Source: Sabethes cyaneus (Eukaryota > Arthropoda > Insecta > Diptera > Culicidae). From it: a DNA stretch of 64,000 bases. The stretch lies in assembly GCF_943734655.1 (NCBI RefSeq), contig NC_071353.1:149278043-149342042 (forward strand). Direction: 5' to 3'. The position numbers were made by a program, and so were the translations under genes. Below are positions 1 through 11,169 of this stretch, one piece after another (the stretch's first letter is position 1; the number at the start of each line of letters is the position of its first letter). The notes under the pieces were generated by a model. It was not told where the DNA came from. It was given only the letters and a program-made list of their open reading frames with translations, and did not search any database.

Positions 1-728
1 AGTGAAAAAGTTTCAAGCTCAAATTTCTCCGTACATTTTCTTTTCTTCGTGATCGTCTTATTTCACAGACAGGGACGACAGTTAGATACACTGTCAGTTT
101 ACTGTGATTTCGATTACTTTTCGCTCCTCGGGGTCGCTCGTTCGGACCCAACTGAAGGAAAGTAATAGAGGTCAGTAGACCTAGGAAAATAAACAAACCT
201 AGACAGAAGTGATTTCTACGGGGAGACTGCAGTTAGTTTTTGGCGGTCTTGTTATTGTCTGTTATGTTTTATGCAAGAGTCTAAAATTTCTCGAGTTCGA
301 TAAGTTTTTGAGTTACGCAAAAATTTCTGCCGATCGGCTCATTGATTCTATAAGGAAGTTACAGACAGAAATTCATTTTTATAGGTATAAATTAGGAAAC
401 ACCACCAAAAGTAGTCTAGACATTACGCAAATTACACAATTTGGGCGACTAATTTACAGGTCCAAAACAAGAAATTGATTGCCGACTAAAACTCATCCCC
501 TGATTGGTCGATTGTTTCACGTGCTGTGCTGTGGCAAGCAGCGCCGTCTTGGTGAAACTACATGTCGGCTAGATCCAACGGATTTACGTTTATGGCAAAA
601 AAATCATCGATCGAGTTGACGTCTCCAGTCAACCGGAAATGAGTTTCGATGCTACTTTCAGCTTAAGAGTAGTCACCCGTACATAAATTTACAGTTCCTT
701 AATCGAACCGTGTACGTTCAACTGCTTA
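1..728. other. Upstream stretch with one degenerate repeat tail
   Basis: No gene seen. At about 325-405, GATCGGCTCATTGATTCTAT..AAATTCATTTTTATA resembles the end of the dispersed repeat at 27070-27170 (TTGATTCTATAAGGAA..GACAGA). The 89-codon open frame over it is therefore not a gene. Confidence 0.5.
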
Positions 729-945
729 GTTGGTTTCGAGGTGCAATGCTGGTCTACCAAGCCAGCCGTCGTATGTTCGAATCTCGGTTAGGTGGTGCGG
801 TGCTGCTAGATAGAGTCAGTAGGATTGTTGCACTAGTTCCGTAACAGTCCTGTGCTCTAATAGCCGGCTGTGAAGTTTGTCGAAAAGGAAGGGTCAAATC
901 TTAGAAGGGACGTTTAAGCCCATAGCTTTTTAACCAAATCGTACG
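729..945 (+). repeat. tRNA-derived SINE, copy 1
   Basis: It has a tRNA-like head (GGTTTCGAGGTGC and a TTCGAATC B-box-like motif). The body reads GTCAGTAGGATTGTTGCAC..CAGTCCTGTGCTCTAATAG and ends near AGGGACGTTTAAGCCCA. The same order recurs at 6874, 14640 and 18118. I recall SINEs of this type from mosquitoes; the family name is not certain. Confidence 0.7.
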
Positions 946-1189
946 AAAAAATTAATATGTACTCTCTTAATTAGCACAGACTTCTGCCCAGCAACTCAAC
1001 TTACTGACTAAGTCAACATTTTCCCAAGAAGAGGCTCTATTTTTCCATAAAGCAACCATACCAATGTTTATTGTCCCGATATCTGTTGGGTCCGTTCACA
1101 TCCAACCGATTTTCGAGCAGAAAATCAGCTGCCAACATGTTGTCAATCGTAAAATTTAATTCTCAATAAAGTTGATTGCTTTTACGCCG

Positions 1190-1690
1190 CCGCACAGTGC
1201 ACTATGGGCCAAAAATTGAAATTTCGGGACAAATATATTTGCGGTTACGCCGTTATTAATGCATATAAAGCAAAACAGTCTTCAGCAATAATATTCCTCT
1301 TTTACGTGCAAAATATTTTCTAGAACATCAAATTGGGCTGTCTGTTGAAATAAACATGTTACAAGAAGAAATGTGATTTGAGGGGTCGTTTATAAATAAA
1401 GGTCTATTGCTGAAAATGGGTAAAAGGTAGAAGTTTGATATCTTCACAAAAATTACTTGAAATTGGTTAATCTTTAATATTTTGAAACCAAAATGGTAAA
1501 ACAAATTTACTCAAAAAGTTATTACTTAAATTATTGTTAAAGTAACACGTAAATATTGGACGACCCCTTCAAAATATGCATCAATTTTGTATTCAAAAAG
1601 TTGCCGAAGACCACATTGAGCTGAGACATGCTGTTTAACCGCAAATATTTTTGTCCCGAAATTTTAATTTCTGGCCCACAGTGCAGTGGG
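1190..1690. mobile_element. Small non-autonomous element with long terminal inverted repeats
   Basis: The left end reads CACTATGGGCCAAAAATTGA and runs through TTTCGGGACAAA..TTTGCGGTTA. The right end has the reverse complement, CACTGTGGGCCAGAAATTAA.., over about 55 bp. The interior has no coding capacity. Its right end abuts the large palindrome; a clear target-site duplication was not seen. Confidence 0.7.
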
Positions 1691-3100
1691 ACGGTTTCCA
1701 AGAAAGGCGGACATCAGCTTTTGCGTAGAAACTACTAAGATTTCTGCATTTGTGTCTTCACAAAAGTTTCTTGATTTTTGCTGTACTTTTTTGTTATACT
1801 AAAAAAATTGCATTAAGGGGATGAGTCAATAAATAATGAATCAATTTAACTTTTTTATCTAAAGCTAAAAATAAACGAAGCCCAAGAAAAAGTTGTACAA
1901 AATGTTATTTAAGGAGTTTTTGTTGAAGAAAGAAAACTTCTATCTCTTAAGGGAAAGAAGTTATAGTGCTACAAACTAATGTATCCCCTTAATACCAGTT
2001 TTTTTTCAATTTTTTCTGGTTATTTCGACTTCTACGCAGTTTTGACGTTCTACGAAGTTTACCATGCTATGAAAATACACCTTTTCACTGAAAGAAATGC
2101 AGCTCTATCTTTCTTGGTTTTCGAGCGTTTCCAGCTTTTGTCTAATTTTCAATCAGTTTTTAAGGGGCTTTATTTTAAAACGGCGCAGGTATGCGCAGCC
2201 AATCTCGGCCACTTTACGTAGTGCAATAGAGTGAGTTTCATTTCATATGTATGTCACGGTGGATCACGGTGGAACATTTAAGAAAATTGTAAATGAAATA
2301 ACTAATTTTGCACGATTCACGATTGCACGATTGAAATCGAAATACGCTAGGCGCAAATGCCAATAGTATGTCAAAAACAAAAATGCTCGGATGTGAGTGT
2401 CTCAAATAAGCACCGCAAGCCTTGTCACGTGATTGTTGATTATTTTTGGCAACATTTTTTCTTGCATATTTTGATTCAGAACAAAGAAATCATGCAAAAT
2501 TGTGAATTTCATTTGCAGTTTTCTCAAATGTTCCACCGTGATCCACTGTGACATACTTATGAAATGAAACACACTACATTGCAGTACGTAAAGTGGCTGA
2601 GATTAGCTGCGCATGTCTGGGCCCTTTTTAAATAAAGCCCCTTAAAACCTGATTGAAAATTAGACAGAAGCTGGAATAGCTCGAAACCCAAGAAAGGTAG
2701 ACCTGCACTGCTTTCAGCAAAAAGGTGTATTTTCATAGTATTTTAAACTTCGTGGAACATCAAAATTGCGTAGAAGTCTAAATAACCAGAAAAAATAAGA
2801 AAAACTGATATTAAGGGGATTCATTAGTTTGTAAGACAATAACTTCCTTCCCATAAGAGATAGAAGTTTTCTTTCTTAGACAAAAACTTTTTAAATAACA
2901 TTTTGTACAACTCTTTCTTCGGCTTTGTTTATTTTTGACTTTAAATAAAAAAGTTAAATGGATTATTTAATGTCCCATACCCTTAATGCAAAAAAGTACT
3001 TCAAAAATCAAAAGAAACTTTTGTGAAGACAGAATTGCAGAAAACTTAGTAGTTTCTACGCAAAAGTTGATGTCCGCCTATTTTTGAATCCATCCCACTG
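1685..3100. mobile_element. Foldback-like palindromic element
   Basis: The left arm (about 1685-2325) and right arm (about 2490-3100) are inverted copies over some 610-640 bp, with scattered mismatches and small indels; the spacer is about 165 bp. Examples: GGCGGACATCAGCTTTTGCG against the complement of CGCAAAAGTTGATGTCCGCC. The ends are CAGTGGGACGG and CCATCCCACTG. Open frames at 1979-2221 and 2357-2551 fall in the arm and loop, with no recognisable product. Confidence 0.8.
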
Positions 3101-3109
3101 TGCGCCGTT

Positions 3110-3881
3110 GGGACACAAAACAGAACAGAACAGCCTCTCTCTTACAAGTGCCAGCCGCGAAGCGAGAATTCCGCTCGATTTTCCCCCCTTTACATATAGT
3201 TGCTTAACTTTCACTATCGTAGTACGGTAAAGTGCGTGTGCTTGTCTTTTTTTTATTGTGAACAAAATGCGAGACACAAAAAAAGGGTATTACACAAGCG
3301 GAATTTAAACTTCCCGGGTGTCGTATTTTCCCACAGGGTTAAATTTAGAACCTCAGCCACGCCTCCCGCCGCGCTGTTTGTTCCGAGCAGCGACGGAGGC
3401 ACCAGTACCAGCGGGAAGGGGTTACTCCACTCGCGTTGAGAGTAGAGTGTCTGCACAGCATTAATATTCATCACTTTTCCCCTGTGAACTTGTGTGAAAG
3501 TCAGGCCGTCCCCTTCGTCCGTCTTCGAGACCGAGACGATGGAGACGCACTATCATTTACGCGCGGTTTTGTTTCACTGATTAACACCTGTAGTTTTGTG
3601 CTTATTTGCTTAATCAGCCGGACTGACTGACTGACTTCCTCGTGTGTTTTTCGTTACATTTTGTTGGGATCAAATTACGTCAACGAACGTCGTTGTTGAC
3701 ACTGTCGGTCGACGCTGTGCGTTCGGCTTCCTCCAAATGGCCATTCTAGTGAGTGGGGTGATATGGAAGTAGTAATCTAAATTTACGACCTGATCTTGGA
3801 TCGGCGTTGGTTGTGTACGCTGCTGTTGCTGCTGTTGCCGGTAACATGTGGCGACTGTGCGTCACTTGTCATCGTACTCTT
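3110..3881 (+). promoter_or_regulatory. Candidate HDAC4 promoter and 5' non-coding exon
   Basis: This block is non-repetitive and GC-richer than both sides. It has no long reading frame and ends at a near-consensus donor CTT|GTAAGTATG (GT at 3882). A second possible donor, TAGTGAGTGG, lies near 3749. The first coding exon needs an upstream leader, and this is the most leader-like sequence on the + strand. No TATA box is convincing. Placement is inference; it could belong to another transcript. Confidence 0.3.
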
Positions 3882-3885
3882 GTAA

Positions 3886-5390
3886 GTATGTAAATGAAAA
3901 AAGCACTAATAAATTTTAACTCGCTCCCGCCGCCATCGCGGCGTGACTGTCGTCGCCCAAGCCAACTCACAATCAAATGCGATCACTATAAATAGCGCGT
4001 ACGCCTGTTTGTAGTGTGTGTATTAATAAACCCGTACTCTGGTTGCTGATAAAAATAACAAATTTCGACTTCTGGTCCAATCGTTTGGTACCCGAAAGGC
4101 TTACCTCAGTGTATGAGTTCTGACAACAACAACAACAGAAACCAAATGGAGACGTGCCAATCAAGGCGTATTGCGATTGCGAGAAACCGCTCGCACCAAC
4201 TATTTCAAAGTCGCGCCTCATGAATTATGGATTAGACTTATTTCGCGAAGAATTGCTATCTACTAGCCTAGTACCTTTTATTGTTGTGCTCACTCGCAGC
4301 ACAGATCGGTGCAGGGCAAATGTTCGGCGTGTTTTGCGTTTCTACGACGGAAAATATATTTGGCTTAACATCAAATAAATAGCTTTATGTCGCCGGTAAT
4401 GAGGAATCTCTCTATACCGCAATTTGTTTGATTGATAAAAACCAACTGGTTCGGAAGAAAAGGTTCACAATTATCGAAATTATTTATTTCGCAATTCAAA
4501 AGAAAACCTTTCCCCCATAGAACTTACAACCAACCAATATCCAATCAATGTCAAGTGGACAACGTAGCCGATAGCAGCTCTGAGTCATACGCCCAATAAT
4601 AATTTGAAAGGTCCCCTGCCAGCTGCCCTTCCGATGTATGTCTGTCCTTTGCGATTCACCCGAAAAGGCACCGACGACAACACAAAAAACCAACAAGTGT
4701 TTATTTGCCGCTCAAACTGGCTTCAGCGAGATCCTGCGGATGTTCATCCATCCAGCCAGCCGACGCGATGTTATCAGCGACAGTACGTACGTCTGCCCTA
4801 CTGGACCGGGACCGGGACCGGACACACCCCAACACCCCCGGGGGGAGGAGGGAAAACCGCGGGCGGAAACCACCGCAACGGACCGGGTGGCGGGTGCGGT
4901 GGGAGAGACCGCAAAAGTCCTTGAAGCTTCCGGTCCGGTTCCATTCCGTGTTTTCCCTGTAACACGCCACGCCACGCCACGCCACAGGGAATAACACGCG
5001 CGAGCCTCTCTTAGGTTATGATTTATTGTATGTTTCTTGGAAATTTGCTCGCGTTTACTCGCTCGTTTGGTTGGTTGGCCCACACGCACACTTTCGCGCA
5101 AATACTGGCTGGCTGGCTGACTGGAATTGGAAGGCGTTTTCGCCCTCGTTTGTGCTTGTTGTTGTGTGCAGTGTGTGGCAGTGGAGTATTTGTGTGTGAC
5201 CTTGTTTATCGCCTACTCGGCGATGCCCGACATCGAAATGGTCTGTGAAACGGTGGGAAAACAAATGTGGTTAAAATTTAAATGATTAGGCCTTTTCTTT
5301 GTTGAGTTAACAATCTATTTTTCCTAGAAGACAATACTAAGAAAAATTGGCATACATTTTCATAAAAGTTGTTCATTCTAGAACGTCGAA
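3886..5390. other. Presumed intron with GC-rich tandem motifs
   Basis: No gene recognised. Around 4795-4820 there is a short ACCGGG tandem, and around 4963-4985 a CACGC tandem repeated about five times. Overlapping short open frames here are a product of GC content and show no domain. Possible regulatory island; nothing specific. Confidence 0.35.
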
Positions 5391-5394
5391 TGTT

Positions 5395-6872
5395 AAAACT
5401 GGGACATAGAAGACAAAAACAGGACAAAAAGAGGAAAACGGGACAGAAAAAGAGCAACAAAAAATAATTAATAAAGAGGAAAACCGAAAGAGAGACAGTT
5501 TAGACTAAAAGGGAAGTAAAACTAGTAAAAATAAAAATCAGACTGAAAAAAACGAACAACGGAAGTAACCAAAAATGAGAAGACGGGACAAAAAAGGAAA
5601 AAAATGCGGAAATGAGAGAGAGATTTAATACAGAAAACGAGGGGGCAACCGTAAATAATACTAAAAAAATACAACAGAAAGAGAGCTAGAACCGGAATCT
5701 TTGAAAATGAAAACAAAGGCACGAAAAATAGGAAAAACGGAGCAGGAATGGAAGAAAAACAACTGAAGAGAAAAAAGAGTACAGAAATGCGAATAATAAA
5801 ACAGAAAAAAGGGAAACAGAGACAAAAATTCGGAATAATTCAACAGAAAAAGGTTAACACAGGTAAAAAAGAACACCAGAACCAGGAAAGGGGGAAAAAC
5901 GGGCCAGAAAAAGCATGAGCAGAAGAACAGAAAAGGAGGTAATAATAGATAAAAAAAATTGGATCAAGCGAGCTAGACGAAAAACGGAACAGAAAAAGAG
6001 AAAAAACAGGACAGAAAAAGGAATAAACCAGAGAATAAAAGGGAAAATGAGAGAAAACGCGCAAAAATTTGAAATAGCAGAAGATAAAAAAGTAGAAAAG
6101 GAACTTTCGCAAAGGAAATTCAGGACACGGGACCTGAAACCAGAGAGCGAAAAGAAAAAAATGGAAGGACGGGATAGAAAAGGAGGAATATCGGAAGAAA
6201 AACGATATACGGGAGAAAAAAGATAATACATAAAAAAACACGGACAGAAAAATAGTTAACACGGGTCAAGAAGGGAAGAAAATGGAGAACAGAGAAAGAT
6301 GAACGAACAGAATAAAAAGAACAAAGAGAATAGAAAAAGAGGTAAAATTGAAAAAGAGAAAAGAACTAATATGTAATAGAAAAACATGAAGATCTGGAGT
6401 GAAAAAAGGGAAAATTCATACTGATGAGAGAAAATGAAGAATAGGAATAGATGGAAAACAGGACAGAATAAGATGCAAACTGAACAGAAAGAAGTAGACG
6501 TGGTAAAATGGAACAGAAAGACTGGACAGAAAGAAAATGAAGAACAAAGAGGAAAATTGGAAGTAACAGAATGGGAATAACATAACAGAAAAGTGTTAAA
6601 AGAGGATGGAAAAACATCGGGAAAAGAAAAGTACAAACGCGACAGGAAAACAGCAGAAAACAGGTCGGAAAAATCGTAAACAGATGAGCCGACAAGGTGA
6701 AAGAACTAACGGATCAAAAAATAAGAACAGTGAAGTGACAGAGTCGAACGAAAAGGAACAGAGAAAGAGGGAAAAACGGAAGGGCAGGCAAAGCAGCAAA
6801 TAAAGCATAGAAGAAAATCAACACAAAGACGGGAGAATGGGTCAGAAATATAGGAAAAATGGAAAAAAGTGC
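5395..6872 (+). repeat. Purine-rich ~21 bp minisatellite, block 1
   Basis: The + strand is made of degenerate repeats of roughly GGGACAGAAAAAGAGGAAAAA. Unit starts such as GGGACA/GGGACGG recur about every 19-22 bases. Long open frames on the complementary strand, rich in Phe, Ser and a recurring FCPVF, follow from the lack of A/G on that strand and are not genes. Confidence 0.8.
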
Positions 6873-6873
6873 C

Positions 6874-6966
6874 CAGTTAGCTTCGAGGTACGATGCTGGT
6901 CTAACAAGCCGGTCGTCGTATGTTCGAATGTTCGGCTAGGCGGTGCTGCTAGATAGTCAGTAGGAT
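6874..6966 (+). repeat. tRNA-derived SINE, copy 2 (truncated)
   Basis: Same head as copy 1 (TTCGAGGTACGATGCTGGTC, then TATGTTCGAAT). It is cut off right after GTCAGTAGGATTTTTG, where the purine array resumes. It interrupts array block 1/2, so it inserted into the array or was engulfed by it. Confidence 0.75.
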
Positions 6967-7480
6967 TTTTGGAATAAAATATAAGAAGAACATAAGGAAA
7001 ATATAGGAAAATAATAGAGCAACAAGGAAGAATGGACTGAAAGAAACAATGCTGAAGTAGAGGAGAAACGTGGCAGTAAATGAGGAAAAATTTAACAAAA
7101 AAGGGGACACGAAAAAATAGAAAAATAATTGAAATGGGAAATACAAGTAGAAAACGGTAAAAAGAGAAAAGGAAGACAAAAATAGAAGAATAGAAGAAAT
7201 AGAAGATCTATAAGAGAAAAAAACGAAAAATAACAAAAAAGGAAAAGGGGAAAAATGAAAGGAAATACAACGGAAAAAAGAAAAACTGCATAAAAAAAGA
7301 AATAAAACGGGACAAAACAAAAGAATACGAAAAGGAAAATCCAGAGTACCCACAGGAGAATAGAAGGAGAAAGGACAGATCTATAAGAGAAAACAAGGGA
7401 AAAAGCAGGAAAACGAGTGAGAAAAAGTGAAAAAATACAAAAGGCACAAAAGGGAAGCGAAAAAGGATAATTTTGAGACA
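6967..7480 (+). repeat. Purine-rich minisatellite, block 2
   Basis: Continuation of the 21 bp purine-rich family after the SINE, more degenerate (GGAAAATCCAGAGTACCC is foreign). It ends at about 7480, where ordinary sequence returns. Confidence 0.7.
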
Positions 7481-7533
7481 CTTGAGCAAACAGGAGCGCT
7501 TCCCTCCTTCGTTCCTTTCTGCCTTGCTTTTAT

Positions 7534-8448
7534 TTTGACGTAGAACTACGTCTTACCGCATGGTGTCAGTCCAAAATTTGGATTGAAAGAATGAAAGATT
7601 TTGAACGCTAATTGCTCTTCCAGTTTAGAACAGATTTTGATGGTTCGCATACCATTCGATTCATAAAAAATGGATCAATTTTATAGCTTTCTCGGAACGA
7701 TTGTTTTATAATTGCTATATAGTGAAAATCAACGGAAACTTTCAAGTTAAAATTTTCGCTGTTTGACTTCCGAGCTGATTACAGTAACTTTCTACTTCGA
7801 TCTAAACCACCAGTGGTAATCCAACTTAGGTATCGTCGTTTGGAAATTTATTGTAGGTTCACTTTCAATCGTGTTTTCTGCTTGCTACAAACCAAAGCAA
7901 ATCCTATGTGCTACATTGTGATTTGGAAACTTGATCTTCTGTTTTTATACGACAGACTTCGCAGCCAGCTGTTAGAATGCAGGACAATTGTAGGACTAGT
8001 GTAACGATTCTGTTGACTCTATCAGCCGCCTCTTCCAGTTGAGAATCTAACATGCGATGTCTGGTTTGTTAGAAAAGTGTTGTATCTCGAGAGGCTCAGG
8101 CTTTTTGCTTTGTTACATGAAGCTGCAAACAGACGACATACGCAGTCATGAACTGGCTAATGTAAATCAATTTTCGTGCCCTGACGATGGTTGCAGCCGC
8201 GGAATGAGAGAGCAGACAAGAGCGTATATGTTCAGATGGCAAAGAATGGAATTACATGGCATCTGCACGGCAAGCTTACTTTTCGATAATTGTCTATACG
8301 GACAAACAAACGTGAAGCCAGATCAAGACGTGGCTCTTATTAATACCAATAGCATATCAAACTTAACGCTTAACGTCAATATGGTGTGAAAGGTTTTCTT
8401 TAATATTCAAGGTTTGTTCACAAAACCCCACCTAACGTAGTTCTACGC
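7534..8448. mobile_element. Possible TIR element with GACGTAGAACTACGT ends
   Basis: Left TTTTGACGTAGAACTACGTC and right ACGTAGTTCTACGCC are inverted over about 15 bp. The internal open frames of 63 and 110 codons have no recognised domain. Related palindromic termini (CTTGCCGTAAGACGTAGTC) appear at 23032-23060 and 54117-54135, and a TTTTGACGTAGGATTACGTC at about 63157. The boundaries are approximate. Confidence 0.45.
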
Positions 8449-8479
8449 CAGCTACGCGATTGTGTCTGGAACACAACCT

Positions 8480-10850
8480 TTCTGTTTTTTTTGGTTCGTT
8501 TTTTGGTCCTTTATTGGTCAACTTTTTTTGTCTATTTTTGGTACAGTTTTAGTCGATTTTTGCTGCATTTTTTTGTCTATTTTTGGTCCAATTTGGGTAT
8601 ATTTTTGGTTAATATTTTATTCAATTTTTTAATATCTATTTTTACTCAATTTTTTGGTTTATTTTTTAGTTAATTTTTTGCTGCAATTTTGGGAATTTTT
8701 TATTTGGTCCATTTCTGGTCAATATTATGTTCTATTTTTTATCCATTTTTTGGTACAATTGTAGTCGTTTTTTGCTGCATTTGTGGGTAAATTTTTGGTC
8801 CATTTCTTGGTCTATTTTTGGTTAATGTTTTGGTTAATATTTTGTTATTTTTTTGTCTAGTTTTGATTAATGATTAACAAATGAATACAAAATGTTGGGT
8901 AATTTTATAATATATATTTCCTTTTTCCATTTTCAATACAATTTTTGGTTCATTGTTTGGTTTATTTTTTGGTACAGTTTTAATCAATTTTTTGCTGCAT
9001 TTTTTGTTCTATTTCTGGGTCAATTTTTGGTCCATCTTTTGGTTCATTATTTGGTCAATATTTTGTTTTATTTTTGGTCAATTTTTGATTAATTTTTTGG
9101 TCCATTTAGTTTATTTATTACTACAATTATAGTTCATTTTGGCCAATTTTTCGTTTCATTTTTGATCTATTTTTTGGTCCATTATGTGGTCCTTTTCTTG
9201 TACAGTTGCAGTCAATTTTTTGCTGCATTTTTTATCTATTTTAAAGTGGTTTGATTCGTTTAAAGTGGTCCATTCTATATTTATTTTTTGGTTTGGTTCA
9301 TTTTTGGTCCATTTTTGGGTCAATTTTTTGGTCCAATATTGATCCATTTTTTGGTCAATATTTTGTTCTAATATTTGTTCTGTTCATTTTTTGTCTGTTT
9401 TTGGTCCAATTTGGGTATATTTTTTGGTTAATATTTTGTCTAATTTTTTTTTACTCATTTTTTTGGTCTAATTTTAGTTAATTTTTTGCTGCATGTTTTT
9501 TGCTGCAATTATGGGAATTTTTTTGGTCAATATTTTGTTATATTTTTTTATCCATTTTTTGATACAATTGTAGTCGATTTTTTGCTGCATTTCTGGGTTA
9601 ATTTTTGGTCCATTTTTGGTTAATGTTTTGGATAATATTTTGTTGTAATTTTTTTGTCTATTTTTGATTAATTTTTGTATTTAGTTTTTGGGTAATTTTT
9701 TTATATATATTTTGGTTCATTTTTTTGGTACAATTTTAGTCTATTTAGTCAATTTTTTAGTCCATGTTTAAAACCATTTTCAATACAATTTTTGGTTCAT
9801 TGTTTGGTTTATTTTTTGGTACATCTGGTCGATTTTTTGCTGAATTTTTTGTTCTATTTCTGGGTCAATTTTTTTATCTGTCTTTAGATCAATTTTTGGT
9901 CCATCTCTTGGCCCATTTTTCGTTTATTATTTGGTCAATATTTTGTTTTTTTTTTCATCAATTTTTGATTAATTTTTTGGTCCATTTAGTTTATTTATTA
10001 CTACATTTTAGCCCATTTTTCGTTTCAGTTTTGATGCATTTTTTGGTCCATTATGTGGTCCTTTTCTTGTATATTTGCAGTCAATTTTTTGCTGCATATT
10101 GGATCTATTTTAAAGTTATGGTACATTCTATATTTATTTTTTGGTTCATTTTTTGATTCATTTTTGGTCCATTTTTAGGTTAATTTTTTGGTCTAATTTT
10201 AATCCATTTTTTGGTCAATATTTTGTTCTAATTCAAATCAATTTTTTGATCCATGTTTTGGTTCATTTTTGGTTCATTTTTGCTGTATTTTTAGTACATT
10301 TTTAGTTCAATTTTTAGATTCAATTTTTTTGGTTTATTTTGTTCTATTTTTTTGTCTATCAATTTTTTGGTTCATTTTTTCATATATTTTTGGTCTGTAT
10401 TTTGGCAGTTTTATTCCATTTATGGTGCATTTTTTGATTCGGTATTTTTTGGCTTATTTTCGGGTCCATTTTTTATCCATTTTTGGTCTAACTTTGGATT
10501 CATTTTTTGGTCCTTCGGTCCATTTTTTGATACAGTTTTAATCGATGTTTTCGGCATTTTTATTCATTTTTCATTTTTTTGTGTCCATTTTTAGAAAGTT
10601 AAGTCGATTTTTTGCTGCATTTTTGGGTCCATTTTAGGTAAATTTTTAGTCAATTTTTTGGTCTTTATTTTGTTCTAATTTATGATCTGTCGATGGTCCA
10701 TTTATTTGTAAATATTTTGATTCATTTTTTTGTCCGCTTTTTTGGTTCATTGTTTGGTTTATTTTTTGATCCATTTTATTCTCCATTTTTGGTCTATTTT
10801 TTGATCCATTTTGTAGTCCATGTTGTGGTTTATTTTTTTAGTTCAAAAAC
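8480..10850 (+). repeat. T-rich satellite array (TTTTTTGGTCCA-type)
   Basis: About 2.4 kb of degenerate ~12 bp units such as TTTTTTGGTCCA and TTTTTGGTCAAT. A marker, ACAGTTTTAGTCGATTTTTG followed by CTGCATTTTT, returns at about 8540, 8755, 8970, 9200, 9565 and 9815, and later with decay. This gives a higher-order period near 220 bp in the first half. The Phe/Trp-rich open frames in it are artefacts of T-richness. Confidence 0.85.
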
Positions 10851-10924
10851 ATACACTTGTGAAGTCTGCAAATTGTAGGCGAAATACGTTTCTGCCGTGA
10901 GTAAATTTAATAGTGGGGTTCGAT

Positions 10925-11165
10925 CGTGAAAAAAGTTTTCTTTATTTTCAAGGGGACACTAGAGAAAAAAGACAAGAGCAAAAAAGAAGTTAAACGGAAT
11001 GGAAAAGGAGGTAAAATGGAATGGAAGAAAAAGGAGAACAGAAAAAAGGAACCGTTTAGCAGAAGAAAAGGAAAAAGAAGAAATAAATGATAACAGATGC
11101 AGGGATGTTGGAAAATGCAGAAAAATAAACGCAAAAGAGAAATAAAAACGAACAGACAAATGGAT
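10925..11165 (+). repeat. Purine-rich minisatellite, block 3
   Basis: Short block of the purine-rich family (GGAAAAGGAGGTAAAATGGA units), just after the T-rich array. Confidence 0.65.
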
Positions 11166-11169
11166 GAGA

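Noticed and set aside
729..800. A tRNA gene
   Set aside because: Box-like motifs are present but the sequence does not fold into a full tRNA and continues into a SINE body repeated four times.
8491..10878. Phe/Trp/Val-rich + strand frames that look like membrane proteins
   Set aside because: They are translations of the TTTTTTGGTCCA-type satellite.
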